Part shown: in pieces, positions 25,648 through 35,053 of the stretch | Layout: each line of letters opens with the position of its first letter | How positions within the stretch are numbered: position 1 is the stretch's first letter | From: Caballeronia sordidicola | Lineage (GTDB): Bacteria; Pseudomonadota; Gammaproteobacteria; Burkholderiales; Burkholderiaceae | Direction: 5' to 3' | Assembly: GCF_001544455.2 (NCBI RefSeq) | Contig: NZ_FCOC02000005.1 | Location: forward strand, 62,001 to 126,000 | DNA length: 64,000 nt | Program-made: the position numbers and the translations under genes | Notes under the pieces: model-generated | Databases searched by the model: none | Told to the model about the DNA's origin: nothing | Seen by the model: the letters and a program-made list of their open reading frames with translations, nothing else

Positions 25648-27066
25648 TCAAAAGTTCGGGTTCGCCAGCACGTAGAACAGGCCGGCCGACAGCAACATGG
25701 TCACCGGCAATGTAACGATCCACGTCAGCGCGATTCGCAACAGCATGTTGCCCTGCACGCCTTGACCGCCTGCAACCATCGTCCCCGCGATCCCGGACGT
25801 CACAATGTGCGTGGTACTCACCGGCAGTCCTGTAAAGCCTGCCGTACCAATCAGCACCGAACCCACGAGCTCGGCGCTGAGTCCTTGACCCGGCGTCATG
25901 TGTTGCCGCCCAAGGCGTTCTCCAAGCGTACGGACCACGCGTTTATATCCGACCATTGTCCCAATACCGAGGCAAAGCGCGCTTAGCATCCGCACCCAGA
26001 GCGGCGCATATTCGACCGGCAAGCTCATTTGCTTGAGCAGTGTCCCGGCCAGCTTCTTGTCTTCTGGCGATGCATTTTTTACTTCGCCAACATGCTTCAT
26101 CTGCGAGGTGACGTCATAGATATACCCACGCAATTGCGACCGCGCAGCCCGCTCATTATCTGGCGGCGTACCGTTCGACTTTAGTTGAGAAGCTTGCCGG
26201 TCCAGCTCGGGCCCCGCATTCTGCAGCGCCTGTGCAGACTTCAGCGCCTGCTGCTTGACATCGTCTCCATATTTCTGGATCAGCGGCATCGCCTCGATGG
26301 CGTGCTGGTGAAGTTGCTGCAACTGGTCGATGGCCTGCGGATTCAACGCGTACGTTGCCGGCAGCAGCCCGATTATTGTCAGCATGATCAAACCGATGCT
26401 TTTCTGCCCATCATTCGTGCCATGCGAAAAACTGACGGACGTGCAGGTCAGAATCAGCATTGCGCGCAGCCACCAGACGGGCGGTTTGTCTTGTTCAGGC
26501 GTCTCGAACAAGTGTCCCTTGCGCACGATCAACCTGAGCAGGCCATATAGCGCGCCAGCCAGCACGAATCCAAGCACTGGCGAGATTGCGAGGCCTTCCA
26601 GCACCGTGACAATCTGCTTCCAGTCCACGCCTTGCGACAAGCTGCGCGATTTGAGCAATGCGTCTGCGGCCGCTACGCCAATCAACGCACCGATGATGCA
26701 GTGAGAACTACTGTTAGGAATGCCGAATGCCCACGTAAGGATGTTCCAAAATAGCGCTGCGGCGAAAATGGAGACGAGCATCGGGACTGCGGGCGCGCCG
26801 TTGGGCGGTGTCAGCACGTCGGGCGGCAGGATTTCGACAAGCGCGTACGCTACCGCAATGCCGCCGACGAGCACGCCAACGAAGTTCATCAGGCCGGACC
26901 AGACCACGGCGGGAACGGGCTTCAGGGACTGCGTGTAAATGACGGTCGCAACGGCGTTGGATGCATCGTGGAAACCATTGGTCGCCTCGAACGCGAGGAC
27001 CATGACAAAGCATGCGACGAGCATGCCAATGACGATGCCGGATGACGGCATGAAATGAACGAGCAT
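25648..27066 (-). CDS. pitA: Low-affinity inorganic phosphate transporter (Pit family)
   Basis: A 472-residue polytopic inner-membrane protein. The Pit duplicated motifs are present: FEATNGFHDASNAVATVIYTQSL in the N half and GTAGFTGLPVSTTHIVTSGIAGTMV in the C half, plus FGIPNSSSHCIIGALIGVA and SFSHGTNDGQKSIGLIML. A hydrophilic central loop (about 255-345) separates the halves as in E. coli PitA. It imports metal-phosphate with protons. GGAG lies 5 bp before the ATG at 27066. No PhoU-like partner is adjacent. Confidence 0.93.
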   Translation of the reverse strand: MLVHFMPSSGIVIGMLVACFVMVLAFEATNGFHDASNAVATVIYTQSLKPVPAVVWSGLMNFVGVLVGGIAVAYALVEILPPDVLTPPNGAPAVPMLVSIFAAALFWNILTWAFGIPNSSSHCIIGALIGVAAADALLKSRSLSQGVDWKQIVTVLEGLAISPVLGFVLAGALYGLLRLIVRKGHLFETPEQDKPPVWWLRAMLILTCTSVSFSHGTNDGQKSIGLIMLTIIGLLPATYALNPQAIDQLQQLHQHAIEAMPLIQKYGDDVKQQALKSAQALQNAGPELDRQASQLKSNGTPPDNERAARSQLRGYIYDVTSQMKHVGEVKNASPEDKKLAGTLLKQMSLPVEYAPLWVRMLSALCLGIGTMVGYKRVVRTLGERLGRQHMTPGQGLSAELVGSVLIGTAGFTGLPVSTTHIVTSGIAGTMVAGGQGVQGNMLLRIALTWIVTLPVTMLLSAGLFYVLANPNF

Positions 27067-27207
27067 CTGCGCTCCGGTTGGATCCAGGGGAGGAGTCGCG
27101 GATGCCGGCTGCGAAGCGCGTGAATGCGAATCGCCCGATGCTACAGGTGCGCGATGAACCTTTTAAGGCAGCGGGCGGGAGAACTCAAGCTTGCAGGCAA
27201 TGACCGC

Positions 27208-27471
27208 TCAGAGGTCAAGTGTCCGGAGTGCGACGCGCTCGCCTGCGTCAGCGGCCGAGCACTTTTCAACGCTCCGCACAATACGTTTCCTGCCGAGCTC
27301 AAACGCGAGTACCAGTTGATGGCGCGTGGTGTCGGCTGCGCCTAGCTGCTCGCATACCACATCGGCGGGCAATGAAAAGGCGCGGTAACCCCAGCCGAAT
27401 GCGTAAGCCGAAAACCACACCGAAGCGTCCGGTAACACGACCGGCCTGGATATTGAAGGAAGTGCGTTCAT
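27208..27471 (-). CDS. Conserved hypothetical small protein
   Basis: 87 residues beginning MNALPSISRPVVLPDASVWFSAYAFGWGYRAFSLPADVVCEQLGA. The start at 27471 has AGGAG 6 bp upstream (AGGAGTTTTATATG), which is strong support that it is real. It looks like small Burkholderia-restricted proteins that share a W-x-x-AY-FGWGYRAF-LPADVVCE segment and have no known role. It contains no membrane segment or signal peptide. It lies between the Pit gene and the monooxygenase. Confidence 0.7.
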   Translation of the reverse strand: MNALPSISRPVVLPDASVWFSAYAFGWGYRAFSLPADVVCEQLGAADTTRHQLVLAFELGRKRIVRSVEKCSAADAGERVALRTLDL

Positions 27472-27646
27472 ATAAAACTCCTTTCCGCGTCGCAAGCAAG
27501 CATCATCGCACGCGCGATCGATCAAAGCTGTGCGTCATGCCACCAAACGCCGAGTCTTATCTAAAAGCCGCCGAACAATGAAGACCGGAGCCACGAATTC
27601 ACCATCATGACGCAATAACCACGGCCGACTCCGGCGCGGCGAATGA

Positions 27647-29206
27647 CTAACCGGATTGACTGGCACTTTCGGGTTCGCCGAACCATCGCGACAGGGCACG
27701 GGCAACCTCTTCCTCGCGGGATGCGGTCTCGCTGGCCCAGGCGACGATCCCATCGGGACGCATGAGCACGGCACTCAAGCCCAGCCGATTCCTGGCGTCG
27801 CTTGCGACATAGCGAACCCGCTCCCGCCAACGGTTCACAAGCGCCCGAAGCGACGCGTCCGAACCGAAATCGAGAAAAACACCCTTCCCTTCAGTCAGAA
27901 GAGCGCCGACCTTCAGTCCGTCAACCAGTTCGAAATCGGGCACGCTGCGGCCGGTCAGCGGATGACTGTCGTCAAGATCATAGCGAAGCGAAACGCCCCA
28001 CACACGCTCGGCGAAGTATGTCGCGCCATCCGGCGTCTCGATGAGATCGCGCATGATGGCTTCGAGCGCACGCGTACTTTGGGTAGGCCGCATGAGCGCG
28101 ACCTGCGCGCGCGACCAATCCAGAACGCTTGCGCCCACCGGATGCCGTTCCAGCGAATAACTGTCGAGCAGACCGGCCGGTGCGTCGCCGCGAACGGTAG
28201 CCGCCAGTTTCCAACCCAGGTTAAGCGCATCTCCAATCCCAAGGTTGAGCCCTTGGCCACCCAACGGAGAGTGAATGTGCGCCGCGTCGCCGGCAAGCAG
28301 CACCCGCCCCTTGCGATACGTCGTCGCCTGATACGCCCGATCCGTCCAGGTCGTGGCGAGCCGAAGTCTTGTCAGGGTGACATCGACGCCGGATACACGG
28401 CGCAACACCGCCTGAACATGGTCGATGCTGATCGGTTGGATACGGTGAGAAGCGCCGCCGTCGAATTCGACCATCGCAATCGTGCCGGGATGCGCATAGG
28501 TGTACATGCCGGTCGGCGTATAGTGCCGCCCCGGGCGGAGCGCTTCGGGGTCGGCCATCTCGACTTCGACCGAATAACCCGTAAATTCGGGGTCGGTTCC
28601 GGCGAATTCGAATCCGCCCGCTTTACGAATCGCGCTGCGCCCGCCGTCACAGCCCACAAGCCAGGATCCGCGAAAGGTCTCATTGCCCGCGTGAACCATC
28701 ACCTCTTCATCTGACTCGATGAAACCGTCAACGTCTGCACCGCGCCGGATCTCGACGCCCATCGCACAGGCTCGCCGGGCGAGGACGGTTTCGAGTGTCT
28801 CCAATGCGGCCGGCATGCTGGTGCCGGCGGGGCTTGGCAGCCGATACGGCCACTTCGATGCATCGATCCGGTCGTGATAGAACTGAATGCCTGCGAAGTG
28901 CCCGGCCGGGCGACGCGGCTGTTGCATCCAGTGCGCGGTTGCCGCGGTCTCGCTCACGGCATCATTGGCGCGTTGCGCGGCGATGACTTCGTCCAGCAGC
29001 CCACGACGGTAGAACGCTTCGAGGGTGGGCGCCGAAAGACCGCGCATTCCAAACGGAAGGCGCTTCAAGGGAGAGTGTGGAACTTCCGCCTGCTCCAGCA
29101 CGAGGACCGAGAGACCCTGCAGGCGTAGCTCGCAGGCGAGAAACAGGCCAACGGGGCCGGCTCCGGCAATGACGACGTCGTAGGGATGAGAATGATGGTT
29201 GTGCAT
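27647..29206 (-). CDS. FAD-dependent aromatic monooxygenase (PheA/TfdB or Rox/Tet(X)-like)
   Basis: A 519-residue class A flavoprotein monooxygenase. It has the dinucleotide-binding GAGPVGLFLACEL, the DG motif VGCDGGRSAIRKAGG, and the GD motif GDAAHIHSPLGGQGLNLGIGDALNLGWKLA, then a C-terminal thioredoxin-like part (about 410-519). Family members hydroxylate phenols, polyketides or antibiotics using NAD(P)H and oxygen. Start ATG 29206 has AGGAG upstream. It lies downstream of an SDR gene (250-bp gap) that is divergent from an XRE regulator, a typical detoxification-cluster layout. Substrate unknown. Confidence 0.92.
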   Translation of the reverse strand: MHNHHSHPYDVVIAGAGPVGLFLACELRLQGLSVLVLEQAEVPHSPLKRLPFGMRGLSAPTLEAFYRRGLLDEVIAAQRANDAVSETAATAHWMQQPRRPAGHFAGIQFYHDRIDASKWPYRLPSPAGTSMPAALETLETVLARRACAMGVEIRRGADVDGFIESDEEVMVHAGNETFRGSWLVGCDGGRSAIRKAGGFEFAGTDPEFTGYSVEVEMADPEALRPGRHYTPTGMYTYAHPGTIAMVEFDGGASHRIQPISIDHVQAVLRRVSGVDVTLTRLRLATTWTDRAYQATTYRKGRVLLAGDAAHIHSPLGGQGLNLGIGDALNLGWKLAATVRGDAPAGLLDSYSLERHPVGASVLDWSRAQVALMRPTQSTRALEAIMRDLIETPDGATYFAERVWGVSLRYDLDDSHPLTGRSVPDFELVDGLKVGALLTEGKGVFLDFGSDASLRALVNRWRERVRYVASDARNRLGLSAVLMRPDGIVAWASETASREEEVARALSRWFGEPESASQSG

Positions 29207-29456
29207 GAAAGGCTCCTTAGTCGATGATGTTCGACCGGAGCGTTCCTCAGATCGAGAACCGCACGGACGAACATTGGGACGCGTGGACCGCGTCCTGTGT
29301 TCGTCGTGGGGATCTCATGCACGAGGCCAAAGACCAGAGCTTTCGTTACCGAAAGGACTTGGGCTTACCAAACCAAGTCTGCCTTTTCCGACACCGCTTT
29401 ATATCATTCTGACGCCAAGCGCGCAACGAACTGCGGCTGCGGATTACGCGCAATCC

Positions 29457-30344
29457 TCAAACGTAACGCGCTTCGTCCAGATCGGCGATCAGCGTCGGGC
29501 CTGTCGGCTTCCAGCCAAGCCGTGCCTGCGTCAGCGCGCTGGAAGCCGGCATATCCAGCGAGGTAAACATGGCCATCCAGCCGAAATGCGCCGGCGCTTC
29601 TTCCGGTGCAATCGATACCACCGGCAATTTCAAGCCGCGCCCAAGCGACTCGGCGATTTCCCGGCTGCTGATTCCCTCTTCCCCGACCGCGTGATAACGC
29701 GCACCGCGCGCTCCTTTTTCTATCGCCAGCCGATACAGACGCACAACATCCGAAAGATGGCCAGCCGGCCAGCGATTGCGTCCCTCGCCGACGTACGCCG
29801 AAACCCCTTTCTCCCGGGCGATGGCGACCATCGGTGAAATGAGGCCCTGTTTGTACGGGTTGTGAACTTGCGGCAGGCGCATCACCGACACATTGACACC
29901 AGCTTCCAGCAACGCGTTTCCCGCCAGTTCCGACCCGATGCGCGGATTCGGATGGCGGGTATTGAATACGTCCTCACTCGCCAGTTCACCGTGCTCGCCG
30001 CTGCCCACGCCGGTTCCGGACGTGATGAGAAGCGGACGATCGGAGCCGGCCAGCGCCGCGCCAAGCGCGGCGATCGCGCGCTTGTCCTTTTCGCAGTTCT
30101 CAACGAAGTTCGAGAAATCGTGATCGAAGGCCGCATGGATGACGGCGTCCGCTTTCGCCGCGCCTTCGCTCAGGCTCGCGGTGTCCTCGAGCGTCGCGCG
30201 GTGCACGTCTGCGCCTGCGTCGGCAAGTGCTCTCGCGCCGGCATCCGAACGCGTCATGCCAATCACATGATGACCTGCCTGGATCAATTCGGGAACAAGA
30301 GCCGAGCCGATAAAACCCGTCGCGCCCGTCAGAAAAATACGCAT
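29457..30344 (-). CDS. Extended-SDR NAD-dependent epimerase/dehydratase family protein
   Basis: A 295-residue Rossmann-fold protein starting MRIFLTGATGFIGSALVPELIQAGHHV with the GxxGxxG cofactor motif, an acidic residue pattern before DADVH, and VIHAAF at the end of beta-4. A tyrosine-lysine catalytic pair in the usual YxxxK spacing is not obvious (YxxxK absent; NPYKQG only), as in atypical SDRs, so the reaction is uncertain; NAD(P)-dependent reduction or epimerisation is the family role. AAGGAG precedes the ATG. It is divergent from the XRE regulator at 30442, 97 bp apart. Confidence 0.88.
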   Translation of the reverse strand: MRIFLTGATGFIGSALVPELIQAGHHVIGMTRSDAGARALADAGADVHRATLEDTASLSEGAAKADAVIHAAFDHDFSNFVENCEKDKRAIAALGAALAGSDRPLLITSGTGVGSGEHGELASEDVFNTRHPNPRIGSELAGNALLEAGVNVSVMRLPQVHNPYKQGLISPMVAIAREKGVSAYVGEGRNRWPAGHLSDVVRLYRLAIEKGARGARYHAVGEEGISSREIAESLGRGLKLPVVSIAPEEAPAHFGWMAMFTSLDMPASSALTQARLGWKPTGPTLIADLDEARYV

Positions 30345-30441
30345 GTGAACTCTCCTTGTTTGTCACGCGTTCACTATCCGACGAATTCTTATCCCGTTAA
30401 AGTAGTGATCTCATCATAGTAAGACGACTAACAGGATGCTC

Positions 30442-31269
30442 ATGTCAGTCAATTCCGCCCGATCTCTCGGCGATTTTCTGCGAAGCCGCCGCGCGCGGCT
30501 CGACCCGGCCAGCTTCGGATTTTCCGGACGCCGGCGCACACCGGGTTTGCGCCGGGAAGAAGTCGCGCAGCGCGCGCACATCAGTCCTACCTGGTACACC
30601 TGGCTTGAACAGGGACGCGGCGGCGCAGCGTCGCCAGACGTGCTGGACCGCATCTCCAGTGCCTTGATGCTGACCGACGCTGAGCGCGAACATCTCTTCA
30701 TGCTCGGGCTTGGACGGCCGCCGGAAGTCCGTTACAAATCGGTCGATGCCGTCAATCCCCGGTTGCAACGCCTGCTCGATTCGCTCGAGACAAGCCCGGC
30801 GATCATCAAGACCGCAACCTGGGATGTCGTTGCATGGAACCGCGCGGCCGCGGTCGTGCTGACCGATTACGGTTCGCTACCGGCCAAGGAGCGCAATATC
30901 CTGCAGTTCCTCTTCCGCAATCCCGCCGTCCGCGCCAAGCAGCACGACTGGGAAAGCGTGGCCCGTTTTGTAGTCGGCGCGTTCAGGGCGGACGTGGCGC
31001 GCGCGGGACTGGCGTCGGAGGTCGCCGCACTTGTCGACGAGTTGAGCAGCGCCAGCCCGGAATTCGCGGCCTTATGGCGCGATAACGACGTGCTGAGCCA
31101 CGGGGACGCGGGCGGCATCAAGCGCCTGATGCATCCCAAGCTCGGATCGATCGAGCTGGAATATTCGGCGTTTTCCGTCGATGGAAGACCGGACCTTGGC
31201 ATGATTGTCTACACTCCGATAGACAAGAACATGGCCGGGCAGATTGGCGCGCTGTGCTCGCAAATCTGA
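30442..31269 (+). CDS. XRE-family regulator with MmyB-like ligand-binding domain
   Basis: A 275-residue regulator. The N-terminal helix-turn-helix (about 5-75) shows LGDFLRSRRARLDP, RRTPGLRREEVAQRAHISPTWYTWLEQGRG and SPDVLDRISSALMLTDAEREHLFML, the signature of the XRE/MmyB group. The remaining part (about 100-270) is the MmyB-like PAS-type ligand domain, with IIKTATWDVVAWNRAAAVV. ATG at 30442 has AGGA 5-8 bp upstream; an ATG 6 bp earlier overlaps that element. Divergent from the SDR gene, so it probably represses SDR and monooxygenase until a hydrophobic ligand binds. Confidence 0.92.
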   Translation: MSVNSARSLGDFLRSRRARLDPASFGFSGRRRTPGLRREEVAQRAHISPTWYTWLEQGRGGAASPDVLDRISSALMLTDAEREHLFMLGLGRPPEVRYKSVDAVNPRLQRLLDSLETSPAIIKTATWDVVAWNRAAAVVLTDYGSLPAKERNILQFLFRNPAVRAKQHDWESVARFVVGAFRADVARAGLASEVAALVDELSSASPEFAALWRDNDVLSHGDAGGIKRLMHPKLGSIELEYSAFSVDGRPDLGMIVYTPIDKNMAGQIGALCSQI

Positions 31270-31304
31270 AGCGATAAAGCGCGCCAGAAGAAGTCCAATC
31301 ACAG

Positions 31305-32528
31305 TCACCCATCCACGGCAATAGGACGGCGCTCGCGCGCGGACTGATAAATTGCCTCCATCAGCACCTGATCGCGCAGGCCTTCTTCTCCAGGCGTGGA
31401 TGGCGCGTGGTCATCGCGCACGCATTGCGCAAAGTGATCGATTTCAAGCATGAACTGGTCCTTGAATTCAAGACGCTGCTCTTCCACCACTTCGAAATCA
31501 TCTTTGCGTCGCGCGACGCGCATGCGCTGGCCCTTGTACGCGAAAGCGTTTTCGATATCGATCCATCCTCTCTCAAGGCGAATACGCATGTCCTTCGTTT
31601 CATGCGCGCCGTAACTGCTCGCGCACAATGCGATTGCGCCAGATGCAAAGCGCAGTATGAACGCGATGCTTTCCTCAACTTCCTTGTAACGGTCATCATC
31701 CGCGGGATTGATGATCTGCGCGTAGACCTCGACGGGTTCTTCGCCCAGCACATGGCGCGCGCCGTTGAGACAATACAGGCCAATGTCCGGCAACGCGCCG
31801 CCGCCCGCGAGAGCGGATCTCAAGCGCCATTGATCGCCGGAACCTTGCACTTGTGTATTCGTGGCTTCGATGATGCGCGGCCTGCCCAGATCACCTGAGT
31901 TCACAAGCGCGGCAGCCGCACTGTTGAACACTTCGAATTGACACCGATACGCCACCATGAGCTTGACGCCAGCCTTTGCACAGGCATCGATCATCTGCCG
32001 TGCCTCGTCGGAGGTATTGGCCATTGGTTTTTCGCAGAGCACATGCTTGCCGGCGTTCGCGGCTGCAATGACGTGCGGCAGATGCATTGCGTTAGGCGTC
32101 ACCACGTAGACCGCCTGTATGTCCGGGTTATCGGCGAGACGGGCCATGCTGTCGTAGTCATAGATGGCCTGTTCGCTTATGCCGTACTGCGCCGCGACCA
32201 CACGGGCTTTCTCGGGACTGCCGGATACCAGTCCCGCAATCCGCGCGTGCCTGCTGCTGACAAACGCTGGGAGAATCTGTTCCAGTGCAAGCCGGCCAAG
32301 ACCCACAATCGCGAAGCCGATGCGCTTATCAGGCGCGCACGGCGCCGGTGGCGCTGGCGAAGGTTTGTCCGCATCGCCTTTCCAGTTCGCGAATTCAACT
32401 TTCCCGTCCTTGACGGAACCCACGTCTATCTCGACGGCCTTCTGAGACTGGCCTGCGACGGGCAACGTAGGACCATTGGCTGTGCCGGGACCTGAAACGG
32501 CGTAAAAGGGGCTTTTGTCCGTGGCCAT
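31305..32528 (-). CDS. Gfo/Idh/MocA-family oxidoreductase
   Basis: A 407-residue NAD(P)-dependent sugar-type dehydrogenase. The Rossmann domain starts near residue 68 (KRIGFAIVGLGRLALEQILPAF) and contains the EKP motif HVLCEKPMANT; the C-terminal Gfo domain includes GGGALPDIGLYCLNGARHVLG with the usual Asp and His-like positions. Residues 1-67 form a Pro/Ala-rich extension with no signal peptide or Tat motif, similar in position to the leader region of glucose-fructose oxidoreductase. Start 32528 has GGAG 9 bp upstream; the frame is open further but reads through the next gene's reverse. Substrate unknown. Confidence 0.9.
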   Translation of the reverse strand: MATDKSPFYAVSGPGTANGPTLPVAGQSQKAVEIDVGSVKDGKVEFANWKGDADKPSPAPPAPCAPDKRIGFAIVGLGRLALEQILPAFVSSRHARIAGLVSGSPEKARVVAAQYGISEQAIYDYDSMARLADNPDIQAVYVVTPNAMHLPHVIAAANAGKHVLCEKPMANTSDEARQMIDACAKAGVKLMVAYRCQFEVFNSAAAALVNSGDLGRPRIIEATNTQVQGSGDQWRLRSALAGGGALPDIGLYCLNGARHVLGEEPVEVYAQIINPADDDRYKEVEESIAFILRFASGAIALCASSYGAHETKDMRIRLERGWIDIENAFAYKGQRMRVARRKDDFEVVEEQRLEFKDQFMLEIDHFAQCVRDDHAPSTPGEEGLRDQVLMEAIYQSARERRPIAVDG

Positions 32529-32575
32529 GAGCGATATCTCCGCAGGTTGATGATCAACGCATTCGTCAAGAGCAC

Positions 32576-33235
32576 TCAGTGCACGCGCTGTCGTGGATGC
32601 ACGGCGGTGCCATGCAAGACCGCCGCAAGTGCGCAAACAAGTGCGGCCAGTGCAACGAACGCAAGCGCCTCTGGCCCATACAAGAAGTCGAGCGACGTGC
32701 CAACGGCCGCACCGGCAATCCACGCAAACCAGCGCAGCATGCCGAGCGCGGCTGCATTGAATTTGCAAGCGGCAAGCTGTCTTCCTATTCCAACGACCGT
32801 ACCGGTGATGAAGGTGACACCCGGTTGATCGGCAAGCGCCTGATTCATCGCACCCATGCTGGCCGCAATGAGAGACGTGGAAAACGGCGTGTAGTGTTCG
32901 CTGGCATTCGGCACGACAGCAGCAAGGAACGCCGCCGTCAGCACCATGCAAAGCGATGCGCGCCATCGGGGAAAGCGGCTTCCGAGCCATGCGGCAAACG
33001 TTGTGGATGCGAGAAAAGACGCGATCACGGCAAGTAACGGAAGCGCCTTGCTCAATGCGCCGTGAAGCAGCGACTGACTAAGCTTGGTGGAATTGCCCGT
33101 CATGTATACGGCGAGCCATTCTTTGCTATGAAGCATGGCGAGCGCGTCCATGTGGCCCGCGATTGCGACGAGCACAAAGACCGGCAACGGGGAGCGAGCA
33201 AAACGCTCGAGGACGGAAGGGTTGAGTGACGGCAA
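32576..33235 (-). CDS. YoaK-family (DUF1275) membrane protein
   Basis: A 219-residue protein with about six hydrophobic segments and the DUF1275 pattern: VAIAGHMDALAMLHS, YMTGNSTKLSQSLLHG, MGAMNQALADQPGVTFITGTVVGIGRQLA. Function unknown; members are annotated as YoaK. The start is TTG at 33235 with GGGAG 7 bp upstream. It lies 47 bp before the MocA-like gene on the same strand and 292 bp after the ALDH stop. Confidence 0.88.
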   Translation of the reverse strand: MPSLNPSVLERFARSPLPVFVLVAIAGHMDALAMLHSKEWLAVYMTGNSTKLSQSLLHGALSKALPLLAVIASFLASTTFAAWLGSRFPRWRASLCMVLTAAFLAAVVPNASEHYTPFSTSLIAASMGAMNQALADQPGVTFITGTVVGIGRQLAACKFNAAALGMLRWFAWIAGAAVGTSLDFLYGPEALAFVALAALVCALAAVLHGTAVHPRQRVH

Positions 33236-33493
33236 GGAAACGCTCCCACGACGTGCAGTTCACGTAGATCGAGCGGTGCGGTGCGAATGCGTGTGATAGC
33301 GACTGCTCGACTGGTCTTGCCTTGGCTGTGCGCAAAACCGGTGCCCGGTCGCGGCGTGCCATCCAGTTCGACTCAAACCACCACGTCTGCTGTGGTCACT
33401 CTCTCTAACGCAAACACAGTCAGACGCGGAGCGACGGCCGCAGCGTCTGACGGAGCATGACTACAAAAACTCGACAAATTAAGGATATGGGCA

Positions 33494-33518
33494 ATGGCCG
33501 GCATAACGATCCGGCCAT
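33494..33518. terminator. 8-bp hairpin downstream of ALDH
   Basis: ATGGCCGG (33494-33501) and CCGGCCAT (33511-33518) pair perfectly around a 9-nt loop, 10 bp past the ALDH stop on the minus strand. There is no strong T tract. The rest of 33236-33527 shows no gene. Confidence 0.4.
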
Positions 33519-33527
33519 CCCTACGGC

Positions 33528-35039
33528 TTAATTGAGGCGTTTCAACTGACCATCGTCGGCATACCAGTCAACCGTCACGCCGCTCGTGTTGACCGTGACC
33601 GCGCGCGGCTCGCTGAACTGATCAAACGACTCGATCCCGGTTTCCCGCCCGACTCCGCTATTCTTGAAGCCACCCCAGGGCGAAGCCGGGTCCAGCCGAT
33701 GATGATCGTTGATCCACACCATCCCGAACACGAGCTTGCTCGCCACGCGGTGTGCGCGCGCTACATCAAGTGTCCAGACGGATGCAGCGAGACCAAACTG
33801 GGTATCGTTGGCAATGCGCAGTGCGTCCGCTTCGTCCTTGAAGGGCATGATTACCGTGACCGGACCAAAGACCTCGCTCTGCCCGAGTTCCGATTTTGGA
33901 TCGACATCATAGAACGCAGTGGGTTGCAGATAAAACCCTTCGCTCAGATGCGCGGGAATGCCGCCGCCCGCGAGCAGCTTCGCGCCGTCCGCCACGCCCC
34001 GTTCCAGCATGCCAAGAATGCGCGCACGCGAACGCCCGGAAATGACCGGCCCCAGTTGTGTGTTCAGGTCGGCGGGATTGCCCACGCGGATTGCCTCGAC
34101 CTTCGCGCGGAATTTCTCCAGGAACTTCTCGTAGATGGTTTCCTGCACCAGCAAGCGCGCGCCGCACACGCACGTCTGCCCCGCCCCGATAAACGCCGCG
34201 AACGCCGCGCCGTTCACCGCGCGATCGATGTCCATGTCGTCGAACAGGATCACCGCGCCCTTGCCGCCAAGTTCGAGCGTCGTCAGCGCGAAGGTCTGCG
34301 CGGCTGCTTCGCCAATCGAGCGGCCCACTTCCGTGCCGCCCGTGAACACCACTTTCGCGATCAGCGGATGGCGCGCAAGCGCGGCGCCCGCTTCCTTCCC
34401 CTCGCCGTTGATCACGTTCACCACGCCATCAGGAACGCCTGCCTGCTGCAGTAACGCGACGAGGCGCACGGTGGTGAGCGGAGTCTGCTCCGACGCCTTG
34501 ATCACGACGCTATTGCCGGTTGCAAGCGCGGGCGCGAGGCTCTTGGACAGGATCATCAACGGATGATTGAACGATGTCATCAGCGCGCACACACCAAGCG
34601 GCACACGTTGCGTATAACAAAGATACGGTCCTTCGATAGGAATGACGTCGCTGCGGCGCGTGAGCGCAAGCGCGGCGAAGTATCTATAGAACTGCGGCAA
34701 GCGTGAGATCTGTGCGCGTGTTTCCACGATCGGCCGCCCGTTGTTGAGCGTCTCGAGCCTGTAGAAGTTTTCAAGGTCGGCTTCGAACAGATCGGCGAAA
34801 CGGTTCATCACGCGCGCACGTTGCTGGAATGGCATGTCGCGCCACGCACCGGATTCGAACGCGTTGTGTGCGGATTGCACGGCACGGTCGACATCTTCCG
34901 CCGATGCCTTCGACAACGCGCCAATCGTGGCGCCATCGGCGGGATTGATGATGTCCATCGTCTCGCCCGAAGCGGCATCGACAAATTTGCCGTCTATGAA
35001 CAACTGCGCGTTGAGGAACTGCTTGTTCACTGCATCCAT
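33528..35039 (-). CDS. Aldehyde dehydrogenase family protein
   Basis: A 503-residue NAD(P)-dependent ALDH. It has the cofactor region VVIKASEQTPLTTVRL, catalytic Glu in LELGGKGAVILFDD, catalytic Cys in GAGQTCVCGARLLV, and the terminal PWGGFKNSGVGRETG. It oxidises an aldehyde to the acid; substrate unknown. Start MDAVNKQF at 35039 is 14 bp after the MFS stop. It is the last gene of a crotonase-MFS-ALDH operon, reminiscent of ferulate/vanillin-type pathways, but no acyl-CoA ligase accompanies it. Confidence 0.95.
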   Translation of the reverse strand: MDAVNKQFLNAQLFIDGKFVDAASGETMDIINPADGATIGALSKASAEDVDRAVQSAHNAFESGAWRDMPFQQRARVMNRFADLFEADLENFYRLETLNNGRPIVETRAQISRLPQFYRYFAALALTRRSDVIPIEGPYLCYTQRVPLGVCALMTSFNHPLMILSKSLAPALATGNSVVIKASEQTPLTTVRLVALLQQAGVPDGVVNVINGEGKEAGAALARHPLIAKVVFTGGTEVGRSIGEAAAQTFALTTLELGGKGAVILFDDMDIDRAVNGAAFAAFIGAGQTCVCGARLLVQETIYEKFLEKFRAKVEAIRVGNPADLNTQLGPVISGRSRARILGMLERGVADGAKLLAGGGIPAHLSEGFYLQPTAFYDVDPKSELGQSEVFGPVTVIMPFKDEADALRIANDTQFGLAASVWTLDVARAHRVASKLVFGMVWINDHHRLDPASPWGGFKNSGVGRETGIESFDQFSEPRAVTVNTSGVTVDWYADDGQLKRLN

Positions 35040-35053
35040 CTTGCATTCTCCGT

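Noticed and set aside
27124-27345. A 73-codon frame with CPECDALAC zinc-finger-like Cys, plus strand
   Set aside because: It overlaps the better supported minus-strand gene at 27208-27471, which has an ideal Shine-Dalgarno.
32529-32990. Upstream extension of the MocA-type oxidoreductase frame
   Set aside because: It runs antisense-like through the YoaK gene and gives Cys/Arg-rich sequence; a Shine-Dalgarno and sensible start exist at 32528.
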